Source: Sphingopyxis italica
Lineage (GTDB): Bacteria > Pseudomonadota > Alphaproteobacteria > Sphingomonadales > Sphingomonadaceae
Reading direction: 5' to 3'
DNA: 64,000 nucleotides
Assembly (NCBI RefSeq): GCF_011926545.1
Contig: NZ_JAATIT010000001.1
Location: forward strand, 62,001 to 126,000
Positions within the stretch are counted from its first letter, which is position 1. The number at the start of each line of letters is the position of its first letter. Shown piece after piece: positions 35,247 through 43,003 of this stretch. The notes under the pieces were generated by a model that was given only the letters and a program-made list of their open reading frames with translations, did no database searches and was not told the DNA's origin. Made by a program: the position numbers and the translations under genes.

Positions 35247-36922
35247 TGCGGAAGATTCTCGAAACGCTCCAGCCATTGGGCCGCGCGCTGATGCTGCCGA
35301 TCGCGGTGCTGCCGATCGCCGGCCTGCTGCTGCGCATCGGGCAGCCCGACCTGCTCGACATCGCCTTCATCTCGGCGGCGGGCGCCGCGATCTTCGACAA
35401 TCTCGGCATCCTGTTCGCGATCGGCGTCGCGGTCGGCTTCGCGCGCGACGGCAATGGCGCCGCGGCGCTCGCGGGGGTCGTCTGTTATCTCGTGACGACG
35501 ACGGGAGCGCAGACCTTTCTGACCGCCCCGGCCGACGTCGGCGCCGGATGGCCGGAGGCGGCGGCGGCATTGGCGGGCAAGAATTGGGCGCTGGCGCAGA
35601 TCGACAAGCTCGAGGTGCCGATCGGCATATTGTCGGGGCTGATCGGCGGCAATTTCTATAACCGGTTCGCGGCGATCGCCCTGCCCGAATATCTCGCTTT
35701 CTTCGGCGGGCGGCGTTTCGTGCCGATCGCGAGCGGGGTCGCGGGGCTGCTGCTCGCGGCGGTGATCGGTTACGGTTATGCGCATATCAGCGGCGCGATC
35801 GACGCCGCGAGCCGCACCGTGGTCGAAAGCGGCGGCGCGGGCCTGTTCGTCTATGGCGTGCTCAACCGGCTGCTGATCGTCACCGGGCTGCATCATATCA
35901 TCAACAATGCGGCGTGGTTCGTCGTCGGCGATTTCGCGGGCGCAACGGGCGACCTTCGCCGTTTCTTCGCGGGCGACCCCAATGCCGGGGCGTTCATGTC
36001 GGGTTTCTTCCCGGTGATGATGTTCGGCCTGCCCGCCGCGTGCCTCGCCATGTATCACGAGGCGCGGCCCGAACGGAAGAAGGCGGTCGGGGGAATGCTT
36101 TTCAGCCTCGCCTTCACCAGCTTCCTCACCGGGGTGACCGAGCCGATCGAGTTCACCTTCATGTTCGTCGCGCCGCTCCTCTATGCGATCCACGCGCTGC
36201 TCACCGGCGTGTCGATGGCGTTGATGAACGCGCTCGATGTGAAGCTCGGTTTCGGCTTTTCGGCGGGGCTGTTCGATTATGTGCTCAACTTCAGCCTCGC
36301 GACGCGGCCGTGGCTGCTGCTGCCGATCGGGGCCGTCTATGCGCTGCTCTATTACGGGCTGTTCCGCTTCTTCATCCGCCGCTTCGATCTGACAACGCCG
36401 GGGCGCGAAAGGGGCGAGGTCGCCGAGGCCGCATCCGCTTCGGCCGGCGGCACACGCGGCGAAGCCTTTGTCGCGGCGCTCGGCGGGGCCGCCAATTTGG
36501 TGAGCGTCGATGCCTGCACGACGCGCCTGCGCCTGATCGTCGCCGATCAGGGCGCGGTCGACGACGCCGCGCTGTCGGCGCTGGGTGCGCGCGGCATCAT
36601 CCGCCCGTCGGAAAATGCGGCGCAGGTCGTGCTCGGGCCGGTCGCCGATCTGGTCGCCGAGGAAATTCGCGGCGCGTTGGCGGGCGGCGGCGGCGTGGTC
36701 GCGCTGGCCCCGCAAGCGAACCGAGCCAGCGAAGATGCGACGCTGCCGGGCGACATTGCGGGCGCGCTCGGGGGCGCCGCGAACCTCCGTTCGGTCCGCG
36801 CGCTCCACGGCCGCTACCGGGTCGAACTCGCCGATGCGGCAAAAGTCGACGAAGGCGCGCTCGCGCGGCTGACGCGTGGGCTCGTCCGGCCGCAGCCCGA
36901 TGTCTGCCATATCCTGATCTGA
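35243..36922 (+). CDS. nagE: GlcNAc PTS transporter subunit IICB with extra IIB-like domain
   Basis: The 559-residue protein has a IIC membrane domain (about residues 1-385) with GLHHIINNAAWFVVGDF and GVTEPIEFTFMF, typical of the glucose/GlcNAc IIC class. A IIB domain follows with phospho-Cys425 in VSVDACTTRLRL. A second IIB-like segment (about 490-559, GGAANLRSVRALHGRYRVEL) lacks the Cys. It takes up and phosphorylates GlcNAc with phosphate from the IIA-HPr-EI protein, whose stop it overlaps (ATGATG). There is no IIA of its own, which matches the IIA in the upstream gene. Confidence 0.92.
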   Translation: MMRKILETLQPLGRALMLPIAVLPIAGLLLRIGQPDLLDIAFISAAGAAIFDNLGILFAIGVAVGFARDGNGAAALAGVVCYLVTTTGAQTFLTAPADVGAGWPEAAAALAGKNWALAQIDKLEVPIGILSGLIGGNFYNRFAAIALPEYLAFFGGRRFVPIASGVAGLLLAAVIGYGYAHISGAIDAASRTVVESGGAGLFVYGVLNRLLIVTGLHHIINNAAWFVVGDFAGATGDLRRFFAGDPNAGAFMSGFFPVMMFGLPAACLAMYHEARPERKKAVGGMLFSLAFTSFLTGVTEPIEFTFMFVAPLLYAIHALLTGVSMALMNALDVKLGFGFSAGLFDYVLNFSLATRPWLLLPIGAVYALLYYGLFRFFIRRFDLTTPGRERGEVAEAASASAGGTRGEAFVAALGGAANLVSVDACTTRLRLIVADQGAVDDAALSALGARGIIRPSENAAQVVLGPVADLVAEEIRGALAGGGGVVALAPQANRASEDATLPGDIAGALGGAANLRSVRALHGRYRVELADAAKVDEGALARLTRGLVRPQPDVCHILI

Positions 36923-36954
36923 ACAGGGCGGCGGTCTTCCCGCCGTTTGCCCTT

Positions 36955-36993
36955 GGCGCTCGCCGTGGCTTCTTCGCGAACCCGGCGAGCGCC
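36955..36993. terminator. Bidirectional hairpin between nagE and SMR gene
   Basis: GGCGCTCGCCG (36955-36965) and CGGCGAGCGCC (36983-36993) form an 11-bp stem with a 17-base loop between convergent genes. The stem is strong enough to act as a terminator in both directions, although no long T-tract follows on either strand. Confidence 0.5.
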
Positions 36994-36995
36994 GC

Positions 36996-37316
36996 TCAGG
37001 CGGGCGACGACAGCTTCATCAGGATGAGCCCGCTGACGATCAGCAGCGCGGCGGCGATCCGCATCGCGTTCGCCTGTTCGCCGAGAATGAAGATACCGAC
37101 GAGGAAGGCGCCGACCGCGCCGATGCCGGTCCAGATCGTATAGGCGGTGCCGAGCGGGAGCGATCTCATCGCCAGCGCGAGCAGCGCGAAGCTCACGATC
37201 ATCGCCACGATGGTGATGGCGGTCGAGCCGGGGCGCGTGAAGCCGTCCGACTGCTTCATCGCGAAAGCCCACACCACTTCGAAAATTCCGGCGATCGTCA
37301 GGTAAATCCAGGCCAT
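36996..37316 (-). CDS. sugE: SMR family exporter (SugE/Gdx type)
   Basis: This 106-residue protein has four transmembrane helices and starts MAWIYLTIAGIFEVVWAFAMKQSDGFTRP. The Glu in TM1 (GIFEVVWAFAMK), the Lys after it and the GTAYTIWTGIGAVGAF segment match the SugE/Gdx branch of small multidrug resistance proteins, whose established substrate is guanidinium. The EmrE branch instead has AWIYLALAI-type N-termini. A GGAGG ribosome binding site overlaps a strong leader stem. It sits 73 bases downstream of the KDG kinase stop. Confidence 0.88.
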   Translation of the reverse strand: MAWIYLTIAGIFEVVWAFAMKQSDGFTRPGSTAITIVAMIVSFALLALAMRSLPLGTAYTIWTGIGAVGAFLVGIFILGEQANAMRIAAALLIVSGLILMKLSSPA

Positions 37317-37389
37317 GGCAGCCCTCCTTCAAGTGCCGCCGGGCCGTCCCGGACTTGAAGACCCGCAATAACGGGCGAGGACGTGGCCC
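37317..37389 (-). promoter_or_regulatory. Structured leader of sugE, possible guanidine-II-like element
   Basis: Read on the minus strand, CTTCAAGT (37360-37353) pairs with ACTTGAAG (37334-37327), and inside it CCGGG-ACGG-CCCGG (37352-37339) is a perfect hairpin with an ACGG loop. The GGAGG ribosome binding site overlaps the end of the outer stem. Guanidine-II (mini-ykkC) riboswitches use hairpins with ACGR loops upstream of sugE, but they normally have two; upstream I see only a CCCG-TTATTG-CGGG hairpin without that loop. The structure is certain, the riboswitch call is not. Confidence 0.4.
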
Positions 37390-38409
37390 CTAGCGCGAAA
37401 TATCCTGCGCGGCGCTGGACACGCGGTCAAGCATCGAACGCGAAAAGGGCGCGAAATCGCCGTGGATGCCGTGCTTGAGCGCCGCCAGCGCAAGGCCGTG
37501 CTTCGCCGCATCGGTCAGGTTCTTGCCACTCCACAAGCCGTCGAGAACGCCCGCCGCGAAAGCATCGCCGGTCCCCACGCGATCGATCACCGGGGTGACG
37601 AGGGTGGGATCGCTCGCGCCCCGCTCGTCGCGGGTATCGACGCGCGCGGTAATGCGGTGGGCGTCGGGGCCGATGATTTCGCGCGCGGTCGAGGCGATAT
37701 GTTCGAGCGCGGGGAAATGATCGAACAGCGCCAGCGCCGCCTCACGCCGCCGGTCTTCGCCTTCCCCCGAAAAATCGCGGCCGAGAAGCAGCCCCGCATC
37801 GCGATGATTGCCGAAGAGCAAGGTCGCCTGCGCGACGATCGGTTTCAGGATCGCCGCCGGATCGGGCTGCCACCTGTCCCACAAGCGTCCGCGCCAATTG
37901 CCGTCGAACGACACGCCGATCCCGGCCGCGCGGGCGCGCGTGACGGCTTCGAGCGTGGCGGCGGCGCTGTCCGGCCCGAGCGCGGGGGTGACGCCCGAAA
38001 CGTGCAGCCAGCCGGCGCCATCAAGCAAGTGGTCCCAATCCCATTCCTCGGGCCCCGCCAGGGCAAAGGCCGATCCGGCGCGGTCATAGACGACCTCGGC
38101 GGGGCGCATCGAACCGCCGGGGATGTGATAATAGAGGCCCATGCGGCCGGCGGGGCGGCGCACCGAGGCGGTATCGACGCCGTGGCGGCGCAGTTCGCCC
38201 ATAACGCCGTCGCCGATCGGGCCTTCGGGAACCGCGCTGATCATGGCCGTGCGGCGGCCGAGCGCGGCGAGCGCGACGGCGACATTCGCCTCGGCGCCGC
38301 CGGCATGCGCGCCGAACCCCGCCGACTGCAACGGCAACTCGCCTTCGGGGATGGAGACGCGCATGACGATTTCGCCGAAACAGGCGATGGTTCGGGGCGG
38401 AGCGATCAT
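37390..38409 (-). CDS. kdgK: 2-keto-3-deoxygluconate kinase
   Basis: The 339-residue PfkB-family sugar kinase has the N-terminal GGAEANVAVALAALG motif, NWRGRLW and LFGNHRDAGLL in the middle, and the C-terminal ATP/catalytic motif VIDRVGTGDAFAAGVL with the catalytic Asp in GTGD. KdgK phosphorylates KDG to KDPG. In this locus KDG would arise from the alginate monomer DEH by the SDR encoded at 43843-44595. The start is 4 bases after the hydratase stop, so these genes are co-transcribed. Confidence 0.92.
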   Translation of the reverse strand: MIAPPRTIACFGEIVMRVSIPEGELPLQSAGFGAHAGGAEANVAVALAALGRRTAMISAVPEGPIGDGVMGELRRHGVDTASVRRPAGRMGLYYHIPGGSMRPAEVVYDRAGSAFALAGPEEWDWDHLLDGAGWLHVSGVTPALGPDSAAATLEAVTRARAAGIGVSFDGNWRGRLWDRWQPDPAAILKPIVAQATLLFGNHRDAGLLLGRDFSGEGEDRRREAALALFDHFPALEHIASTAREIIGPDAHRITARVDTRDERGASDPTLVTPVIDRVGTGDAFAAGVLDGLWSGKNLTDAAKHGLALAALKHGIHGDFAPFSRSMLDRVSSAAQDISR

Positions 38410-38412
38410 ATG

Positions 38413-39192
38413 CTAGACTCTAAATCCGGTTTCCGCGGCGGCGGTGCAGGAAATGACGGCGCCGGAGCCGAAGCGGGCCGTCGCGGTCTGGCCGATCGCG
38501 ATCGGGTGGACTCCAGTGATCGCGCCGGCCGAAATCCACTGCCCCGGCTTCAGCTCGATCACGCCGCGGCGATGAAGATCGACGAGGAAATCGAGCGCGC
38601 CCCACGGACCGTCGAGGACGTCGATCGCACGTCCGCTGCCGACCGGCGCGCCGTCGATCGACGTTTCGACCGCGAGCGCAGCGAAATCGCCGATGGCGAG
38701 CCGCGGGCCGAGCAAAAGACCGTTGTTGATGCCGATGTCGGCGACGATGCCATAGGGGGCATGGTCGTGGACGTCGGGCGCGGGCGAGCTTGCGACCTCG
38801 AACCCCGCGCGAATCTCGTCGATCCAGCGAGCGCCGTTGTCCGCCGTCACGCGGTCGTCCGGCACCGCGCGCAGGCGCAGCATCACCTCGGACTCGATCG
38901 CGCCCGCGCCGTCGCTGAAGACCAGGGCGTCGCCCGGCGCATCGCCGTCGAGTTCGGCGACCCGCAGCACCGGCCCCGCGACGCGCTCGGCGCCGAGCGT
39001 CTCGATCAGCGCGGGCGGAATCCGACCGACCTTCCAGCCGAGCACCGGCGCGCCGAGCGCGGCGGTCAGGCGCCGTTGCACATCATAAGCATCCGCCAGC
39101 GTCGTGGGCACGGGCGCGGGAAAGGCCGGAAGCGCCCGCCCCGAAAGGCGCGCGGCAAGCAGCGCCGCGACCGGATCGGGCGCATCGCGCAT
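38413..39192 (-). CDS. FAH/MhpD-like 2-keto-4-pentenoate hydratase family protein
   Basis: The 259-residue protein resembles MhpD/2-oxopent-4-enoate hydratases of the fumarylacetoacetate hydrolase superfamily. It shows LGWKVGRIP, the acidic metal ligands in AIESEVMLRL and a later Glu in AGFEVASSP, GINNGLLLGPR, and the substrate-side SAGAITGVHPIAIGQTATARF ending. The ATG at 39192 overlaps the GntR stop. A role in alginate use is not established; turning over an unsaturated or keto-deoxy uronate intermediate is plausible. Aromatic meta-cleavage genes are absent here, so the usual role of the family is unlikely. Confidence 0.8.
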   Translation of the reverse strand: MRDAPDPVAALLAARLSGRALPAFPAPVPTTLADAYDVQRRLTAALGAPVLGWKVGRIPPALIETLGAERVAGPVLRVAELDGDAPGDALVFSDGAGAIESEVMLRLRAVPDDRVTADNGARWIDEIRAGFEVASSPAPDVHDHAPYGIVADIGINNGLLLGPRLAIGDFAALAVETSIDGAPVGSGRAIDVLDGPWGALDFLVDLHRRGVIELKPGQWISAGAITGVHPIAIGQTATARFGSGAVISCTAAAETGFRV

Positions 39193-39938
39193 CAAGCGAG
39201 CTTTACGCTCAGCAAATAACGCTCGCGGCTTTCGGCCGACTGGCGGCGCAGTTCGACCATCGCGCGTTCCTCGGTCTCGTCGAGCATCGATTCGAGCAGG
39301 CGGTTGAAATGGCGGCGCATCGCGAGCCGCGCGGCGGAGGCGTCGCGATTGCGCAGCGCGGCGACGACGTCGGCATGTTCGGCCTGACGCGCGGCGCCAT
39401 CCTTGCGGCAGACGAGCGAGTGGCTGCTCCGCACCTCGGGCAATTCCATGCGCATCCGCCACAGGCTCTCGATCACATGGATGATCGCCTTGTTGCTCGA
39501 TGCGGCGGCGATCGTCATGTGAAATTCGCGGTCGATCGCGCTGATTTCCTCCTCGCTCTTGCTGTCGTCGGCCATCAGGGCGAGCAATTCGTTGAGTTTG
39601 GCGAGCGTTTCGGCCGAGATCGTCGGCGCGGCGAGCGCCGCGGCCTCGGCCTCGAACAGCGAGCGCGCCTCGGTCAGTTCGAACGCGCTGACCTTGGGCA
39701 ATATCGCATTGTCGCCGGGCAGCACCGCCTCGACATAGGCGCCCGCACCGGTGCGGATGTGAATCCACCCCGTCGCCTGCAGCGCGATCTCGGCCTCGCG
39801 GATCGTCACCCGGCTGACCTCGAACCGTTCGGACAGCTCGCGCTCGCCGGGCAGCCGGGTTCCGGGCGGATAGGTTCCGTCCAGAATCAGGCGCCGGATC
39901 GTGTCGACGACATCCTCGAAAAGGCGGCGTTCGGCCAT
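39192..39938 (-). CDS. GntR/FadR (FCD) regulator of the alginate locus
   Basis: The 248-residue protein has a GntR winged helix (VVDTIRRLILDGTYPPGTRLPGERELSERFEVSRVTIREAEIAL, wing IRTGAGAYVEA) and a C-terminal all-helical FCD domain with metal-type residues (IDREFHMTIAAAS; HADVVAALRNRD). I start at the ATG at 39938 because GGGGAGAAG precedes it. An in-frame ATG at 39980 would translate a palindrome that looks like the gene's own operator. FCD regulators commonly sense sugar acids such as KDG or KDPG. It heads the hydratase-kdgK operon. Confidence 0.88.
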   Translation of the reverse strand: MAERRLFEDVVDTIRRLILDGTYPPGTRLPGERELSERFEVSRVTIREAEIALQATGWIHIRTGAGAYVEAVLPGDNAILPKVSAFELTEARSLFEAEAAALAAPTISAETLAKLNELLALMADDSKSEEEISAIDREFHMTIAAASSNKAIIHVIESLWRMRMELPEVRSSHSLVCRKDGAARQAEHADVVAALRNRDASAARLAMRRHFNRLLESMLDETEERAMVELRRQSAESRERYLLSVKLA

Positions 39939-39962
39939 GGTCAGTCTTCTCCCCACATAGGC

Positions 39963-39978
39963 GTATGGAAGTCCATAC
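39963..39978. promoter_or_regulatory. Palindromic operator upstream of the FadR-type regulator
   Basis: GTATGGA-AG-TCCATAC is a perfect 7+2+7 palindrome 25 bases before the regulator ATG. Next to it, TACAATCAGGTAGGACAA (39976-39993) closely matches TACAAGAGGTAGGACAA at 50301-50317 in the PL6/TBDR divergent promoter. The position suggests autoregulation. Confidence 0.6.
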
Positions 39979-40030
39979 AATCAGGTAGGACAAGTTTGAA
40001 GCCCATGACCGAAGTTAGTTTCCGTTCCGC

Positions 40031-42892
40031 CTAAATTCGCGCCCGCAGGCCGACGAAATATTTGGCGCCATAGTAATGATATTGGCGGCTGCTGCCATAG
40101 ACCGGCATGTAGGTCGCCTTGGGCTCGTTGAAGAGGTTGAGCGCCTCGAACCGCAGCGACACGCCAGGCATCAGCGCGAGCGAGGCGCGGAAATCGACGG
40201 TTTCGCTGGGCCCGACGTAGCGCAGCTGGCTGTTGCCGCCGACGAAGTCCTGGAAATATTTGCTGCGGTAATTGTAGATCGCCTGCAGCGATACCGGGCC
40301 GAGTTCGTAATAGGCCTGCGCCGACAGCACATGTTTCGAATAGCCCGACAGGCCGGCGGGCGCGATGAGGCCTTCGCGAACATCTTCGGTTACCGGATCA
40401 TATTCGTCGCCGAGACGGATGTCCTGCGTCTCGAAGTTCGAATCGGCATAATTGTAGCTGACCTTGGCGCCGAGGCCGTCCAGCGGCTTGGGCAGGAAGC
40501 TGAAGCGCGTCGCGGCGGTCAATTCGAGGCCGTAGATGCGCGACTTGTCGGGGCTGTTGCGCGTCTGGGTGACCGGAACGGTGACCTGTTCGCCGTTGAT
40601 CGTGAAAGTCTCGTCATAGACGACCGGCTGGAAGCCGCCGTTGAACTGTTTGTAGTAGACGGTCGCCGAGAGGAGGCTGTCCTTGTTCGGATACCATTCG
40701 ATCGCGGCGTCCGCGTTCCACGACATCAAAGGCTTGAGGCCCGGGCTGCCGTTGGCGCGAACATTGTCGATCGCCTCTTCGATCGAGGTGAAGCCGCCGT
40801 CGTCGCCGTCGCCGAGCGTGAAGGTGCGCCCGGCGCCGAGCGCGCTGGGATTGGGGCGCGACATTGCGCGATAGCCCGCGATGCGCACCAACGTGTCGGG
40901 CGCGACCTCGAAGATCGCGTTGACGCTCGGCAGGATGCGCGTGCTGCTGCTCTCGATCCGCACCGTCTGGAAATCGCTGGTCTCTTCGAGCGTAAACCGG
41001 CCGGGGTCGGTGTCGTCGGGGACGAGGATGAGGTCGCTGCGCAGCCCGTTCGAGGTGACGTCGGTCTTGACGACGCGAACGCCGAAATTGCCGCGGACCG
41101 GCATGGCGCCGAGATCGGCGTCATATTCGGCCATCACATAGCCCGCGAGCGTGCGTTCGGTGACATCGCGGTTCGCGGCCGCGCGCAGCTCGTCGGGCAG
41201 GCCCGGATCGACCGTGCCCAGATACCCCCCGAATATGCAATCGACGTCGAAGGTCGCCCAGCTGTGGATGCTGTTGCCCTCGGCCGCCGACAGATAGCCG
41301 GTCTGCGGAAAGGCCTGGCGGCACTGGTTGTTGATCGCCCGTTCTTCGTCGATATCCGACGTCAGTTCGAAAGCCTCGTTGCGCAGGTCATAGTCGCGAA
41401 AGGTGAGTTCGGACCAGCGCGCGCCCGCCGAAATCCGGCTGAGGAAGCCGTCGAGTTCGTATGCGGCGTCGAAGCGGCCCGCGATGATCTCGTTGCGGCG
41501 CTTGCTCTCGTCGCGGCGCAGGCGGGCGTCGTCCCAGAAGAGATCGTGGTTGCCCAAGTCGAAGCGCGGGTCGATCGTGATCGTCGGGACGAAGCTGCCC
41601 GGCGCGAGTTCGTAGATATAGGGAACGCGCTGGTTGCCCACTTCGGTGCGGTCCCCGTTGATGTCGTCCCGGTCGGTGCGCAGGCGGAAATTGCGTTCGA
41701 TTTCCTTGCGGATCGTGCGCGAATAGCTGCCGTCGACGGTCAGCGTCAGCCGGTCGGTCGGCATCCATTCGACCGACAGGCCGCCGCCCAGATATTCCTC
41801 CGAGCGCGACAGTTCGGAGCCGTTCGATTCGAGCGAGCTTGATCCTTCGAGATAGCGGACGATGCCGTTCTCGTCATATTCGACGTTGGTCAGGCCGCGC
41901 CGCGCTTCCGAAATCGTGAGGTCGCGGCGGCTTTCGACGAAGGTGCGGTCCGAATATTGGACGTCGAGGTTGATGTTGAGCCGGTCCGAAGGGCGCCACT
42001 GGATCGCGCCGAACGCCGCATCGCGCTTGTCGGTCTCGCTGATCTGGCGGAAAATATAGGAGTTGGGGACGAGGTAATAGGGATCCTGGCCGTAATCCTC
42101 GCGCTGGAGTTCGTCGCAATTGCCGCTGGCTGCGTTATCGGCGCGGCACGCGACCCAGGTGCTGCTCGCGGCGTAGGTTTCCTCGGGATTATTGGTGTCG
42201 TTGCGCTGGACGCCGATCGCGATGCCGATCGTGTCGTTCGCGAACTGGTCGACATAGCTGAGCGTCCCGCGCCAGCCGATGCCCCCCGACCCGACGATGC
42301 GGTCGCCATAGGGATTATATTGCGCTTTGACCTCGCCCTGGATGCGGCGCTTGCCGAAATCGAGCGGGCGCAGCGTCCCGATCTCGATCGTGCCGGCGAC
42401 GCCGCCTTCGACGAGGTCCGCCTGCTGGCTCTTGTAGATCTTGATATTGTTCACGAGTTCGGACGGGAACTGGTTGAAGTTCACCGAACGGTCGCCGCTG
42501 CCGTTCGTCGCGTCGCGGCCGTTGAACGTGGCGTTCGACAGGAAGGGGCCGAGGCCGCGCAGCGCGATTTCGGAGGCGTCGCCCTTTTCGCGGTGCGTCG
42601 TCGCGCCGGTGATCGTCTGGATCGCCTGACCGACCGACAGCGCGGGGAGGTCGCCGATGTCGTCGGCCGACAGCGCGTCGACGATCGCGGTCTCTTCGCG
42701 CTTGGTGTTGATCGAATTCTGGATCGTCTCGCGGATCCCGGTGACGACGATCGCGTCTTCCTCTTCCCGCGCGGCGGGCGCGGCGGCGTCCTGCGCGATC
42801 GCGGGCACCGCGGCGACCAGCAGCGTCGTGCCGGCGCCGGCCAGCAAGGCGGCGCGGAGCGTGCGCGCGCGGAACTGATTACGAGAATTCAC
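40031..42892 (-). CDS. TonB-dependent receptor of the alginate locus (downstream copy)
   Basis: The 953-residue receptor has a signal peptide (FRARTLRAALLAGAGTTLLVAAVPAIAQ), TonB box EEDAIVVTGIRETIQNS, plug segments VGQAIQTITGATTHREKGDASEIALRG and VEGGVAGTIEIGTLRP, and a barrel ending YFVGLRARI. The start is the GTG at 42892 with GGGAGAGA just upstream; 30 more in-frame codons upstream run through the promoter. It is separated from the upstream GDSL gene by a 111-bp region with a composite operator, so it probably has its own promoter. It likely imports alginate oligosaccharides. Confidence 0.9.
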   Translation of the reverse strand: MNSRNQFRARTLRAALLAGAGTTLLVAAVPAIAQDAAAPAAREEEDAIVVTGIRETIQNSINTKREETAIVDALSADDIGDLPALSVGQAIQTITGATTHREKGDASEIALRGLGPFLSNATFNGRDATNGSGDRSVNFNQFPSELVNNIKIYKSQQADLVEGGVAGTIEIGTLRPLDFGKRRIQGEVKAQYNPYGDRIVGSGGIGWRGTLSYVDQFANDTIGIAIGVQRNDTNNPEETYAASSTWVACRADNAASGNCDELQREDYGQDPYYLVPNSYIFRQISETDKRDAAFGAIQWRPSDRLNINLDVQYSDRTFVESRRDLTISEARRGLTNVEYDENGIVRYLEGSSSLESNGSELSRSEEYLGGGLSVEWMPTDRLTLTVDGSYSRTIRKEIERNFRLRTDRDDINGDRTEVGNQRVPYIYELAPGSFVPTITIDPRFDLGNHDLFWDDARLRRDESKRRNEIIAGRFDAAYELDGFLSRISAGARWSELTFRDYDLRNEAFELTSDIDEERAINNQCRQAFPQTGYLSAAEGNSIHSWATFDVDCIFGGYLGTVDPGLPDELRAAANRDVTERTLAGYVMAEYDADLGAMPVRGNFGVRVVKTDVTSNGLRSDLILVPDDTDPGRFTLEETSDFQTVRIESSSTRILPSVNAIFEVAPDTLVRIAGYRAMSRPNPSALGAGRTFTLGDGDDGGFTSIEEAIDNVRANGSPGLKPLMSWNADAAIEWYPNKDSLLSATVYYKQFNGGFQPVVYDETFTINGEQVTVPVTQTRNSPDKSRIYGLELTAATRFSFLPKPLDGLGAKVSYNYADSNFETQDIRLGDEYDPVTEDVREGLIAPAGLSGYSKHVLSAQAYYELGPVSLQAIYNYRSKYFQDFVGGNSQLRYVGPSETVDFRASLALMPGVSLRFEALNLFNEPKATYMPVYGSSRQYHYYGAKYFVGLRARI

Positions 42893-42958
42893 TTCGTCTC
42901 TCCCAATATCGATTCTGTTCTGACCAATGCTGTCGAACATCGCAGCATGATTGTCAAC

Positions 42959-43001
42959 CAATGTGTATGGCAGATTGGTCACACCACTTTGCCATACATT
43001 G
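42959..43001. promoter_or_regulatory. Composite operator upstream of the alginate TBDR
   Basis: Outer arms CAATGTGTATGGCA (42959-42972) and TGCCATACATTG (42990-43001) form an inverted repeat with a 2-base insertion. At its centre lies TGGTCACACCA (42976-42986), a perfect TGGT-N3-ACCA palindrome as bound by FadR-type GntR proteins. A TTGACA hexamer on the minus strand (42950-42955) follows on the receptor side and could be the -35 box. Confidence 0.6.
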
Positions 43002-43003
43002 CT

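Noticed and set aside
39939..39980. Earlier ATG of the FadR-type regulator (MYGLPYAYVG start)
   Set aside because: Those codons are the palindromic operator. A strong GGGGAGAAG site points to the ATG at 39938.
42893..42982. Earlier start of the alginate TBDR, 30 codons upstream
   Set aside because: The stretch overlaps the composite operator and TTGACA, and the GTG at 42892 has a good ribosome binding site before a normal signal peptide.
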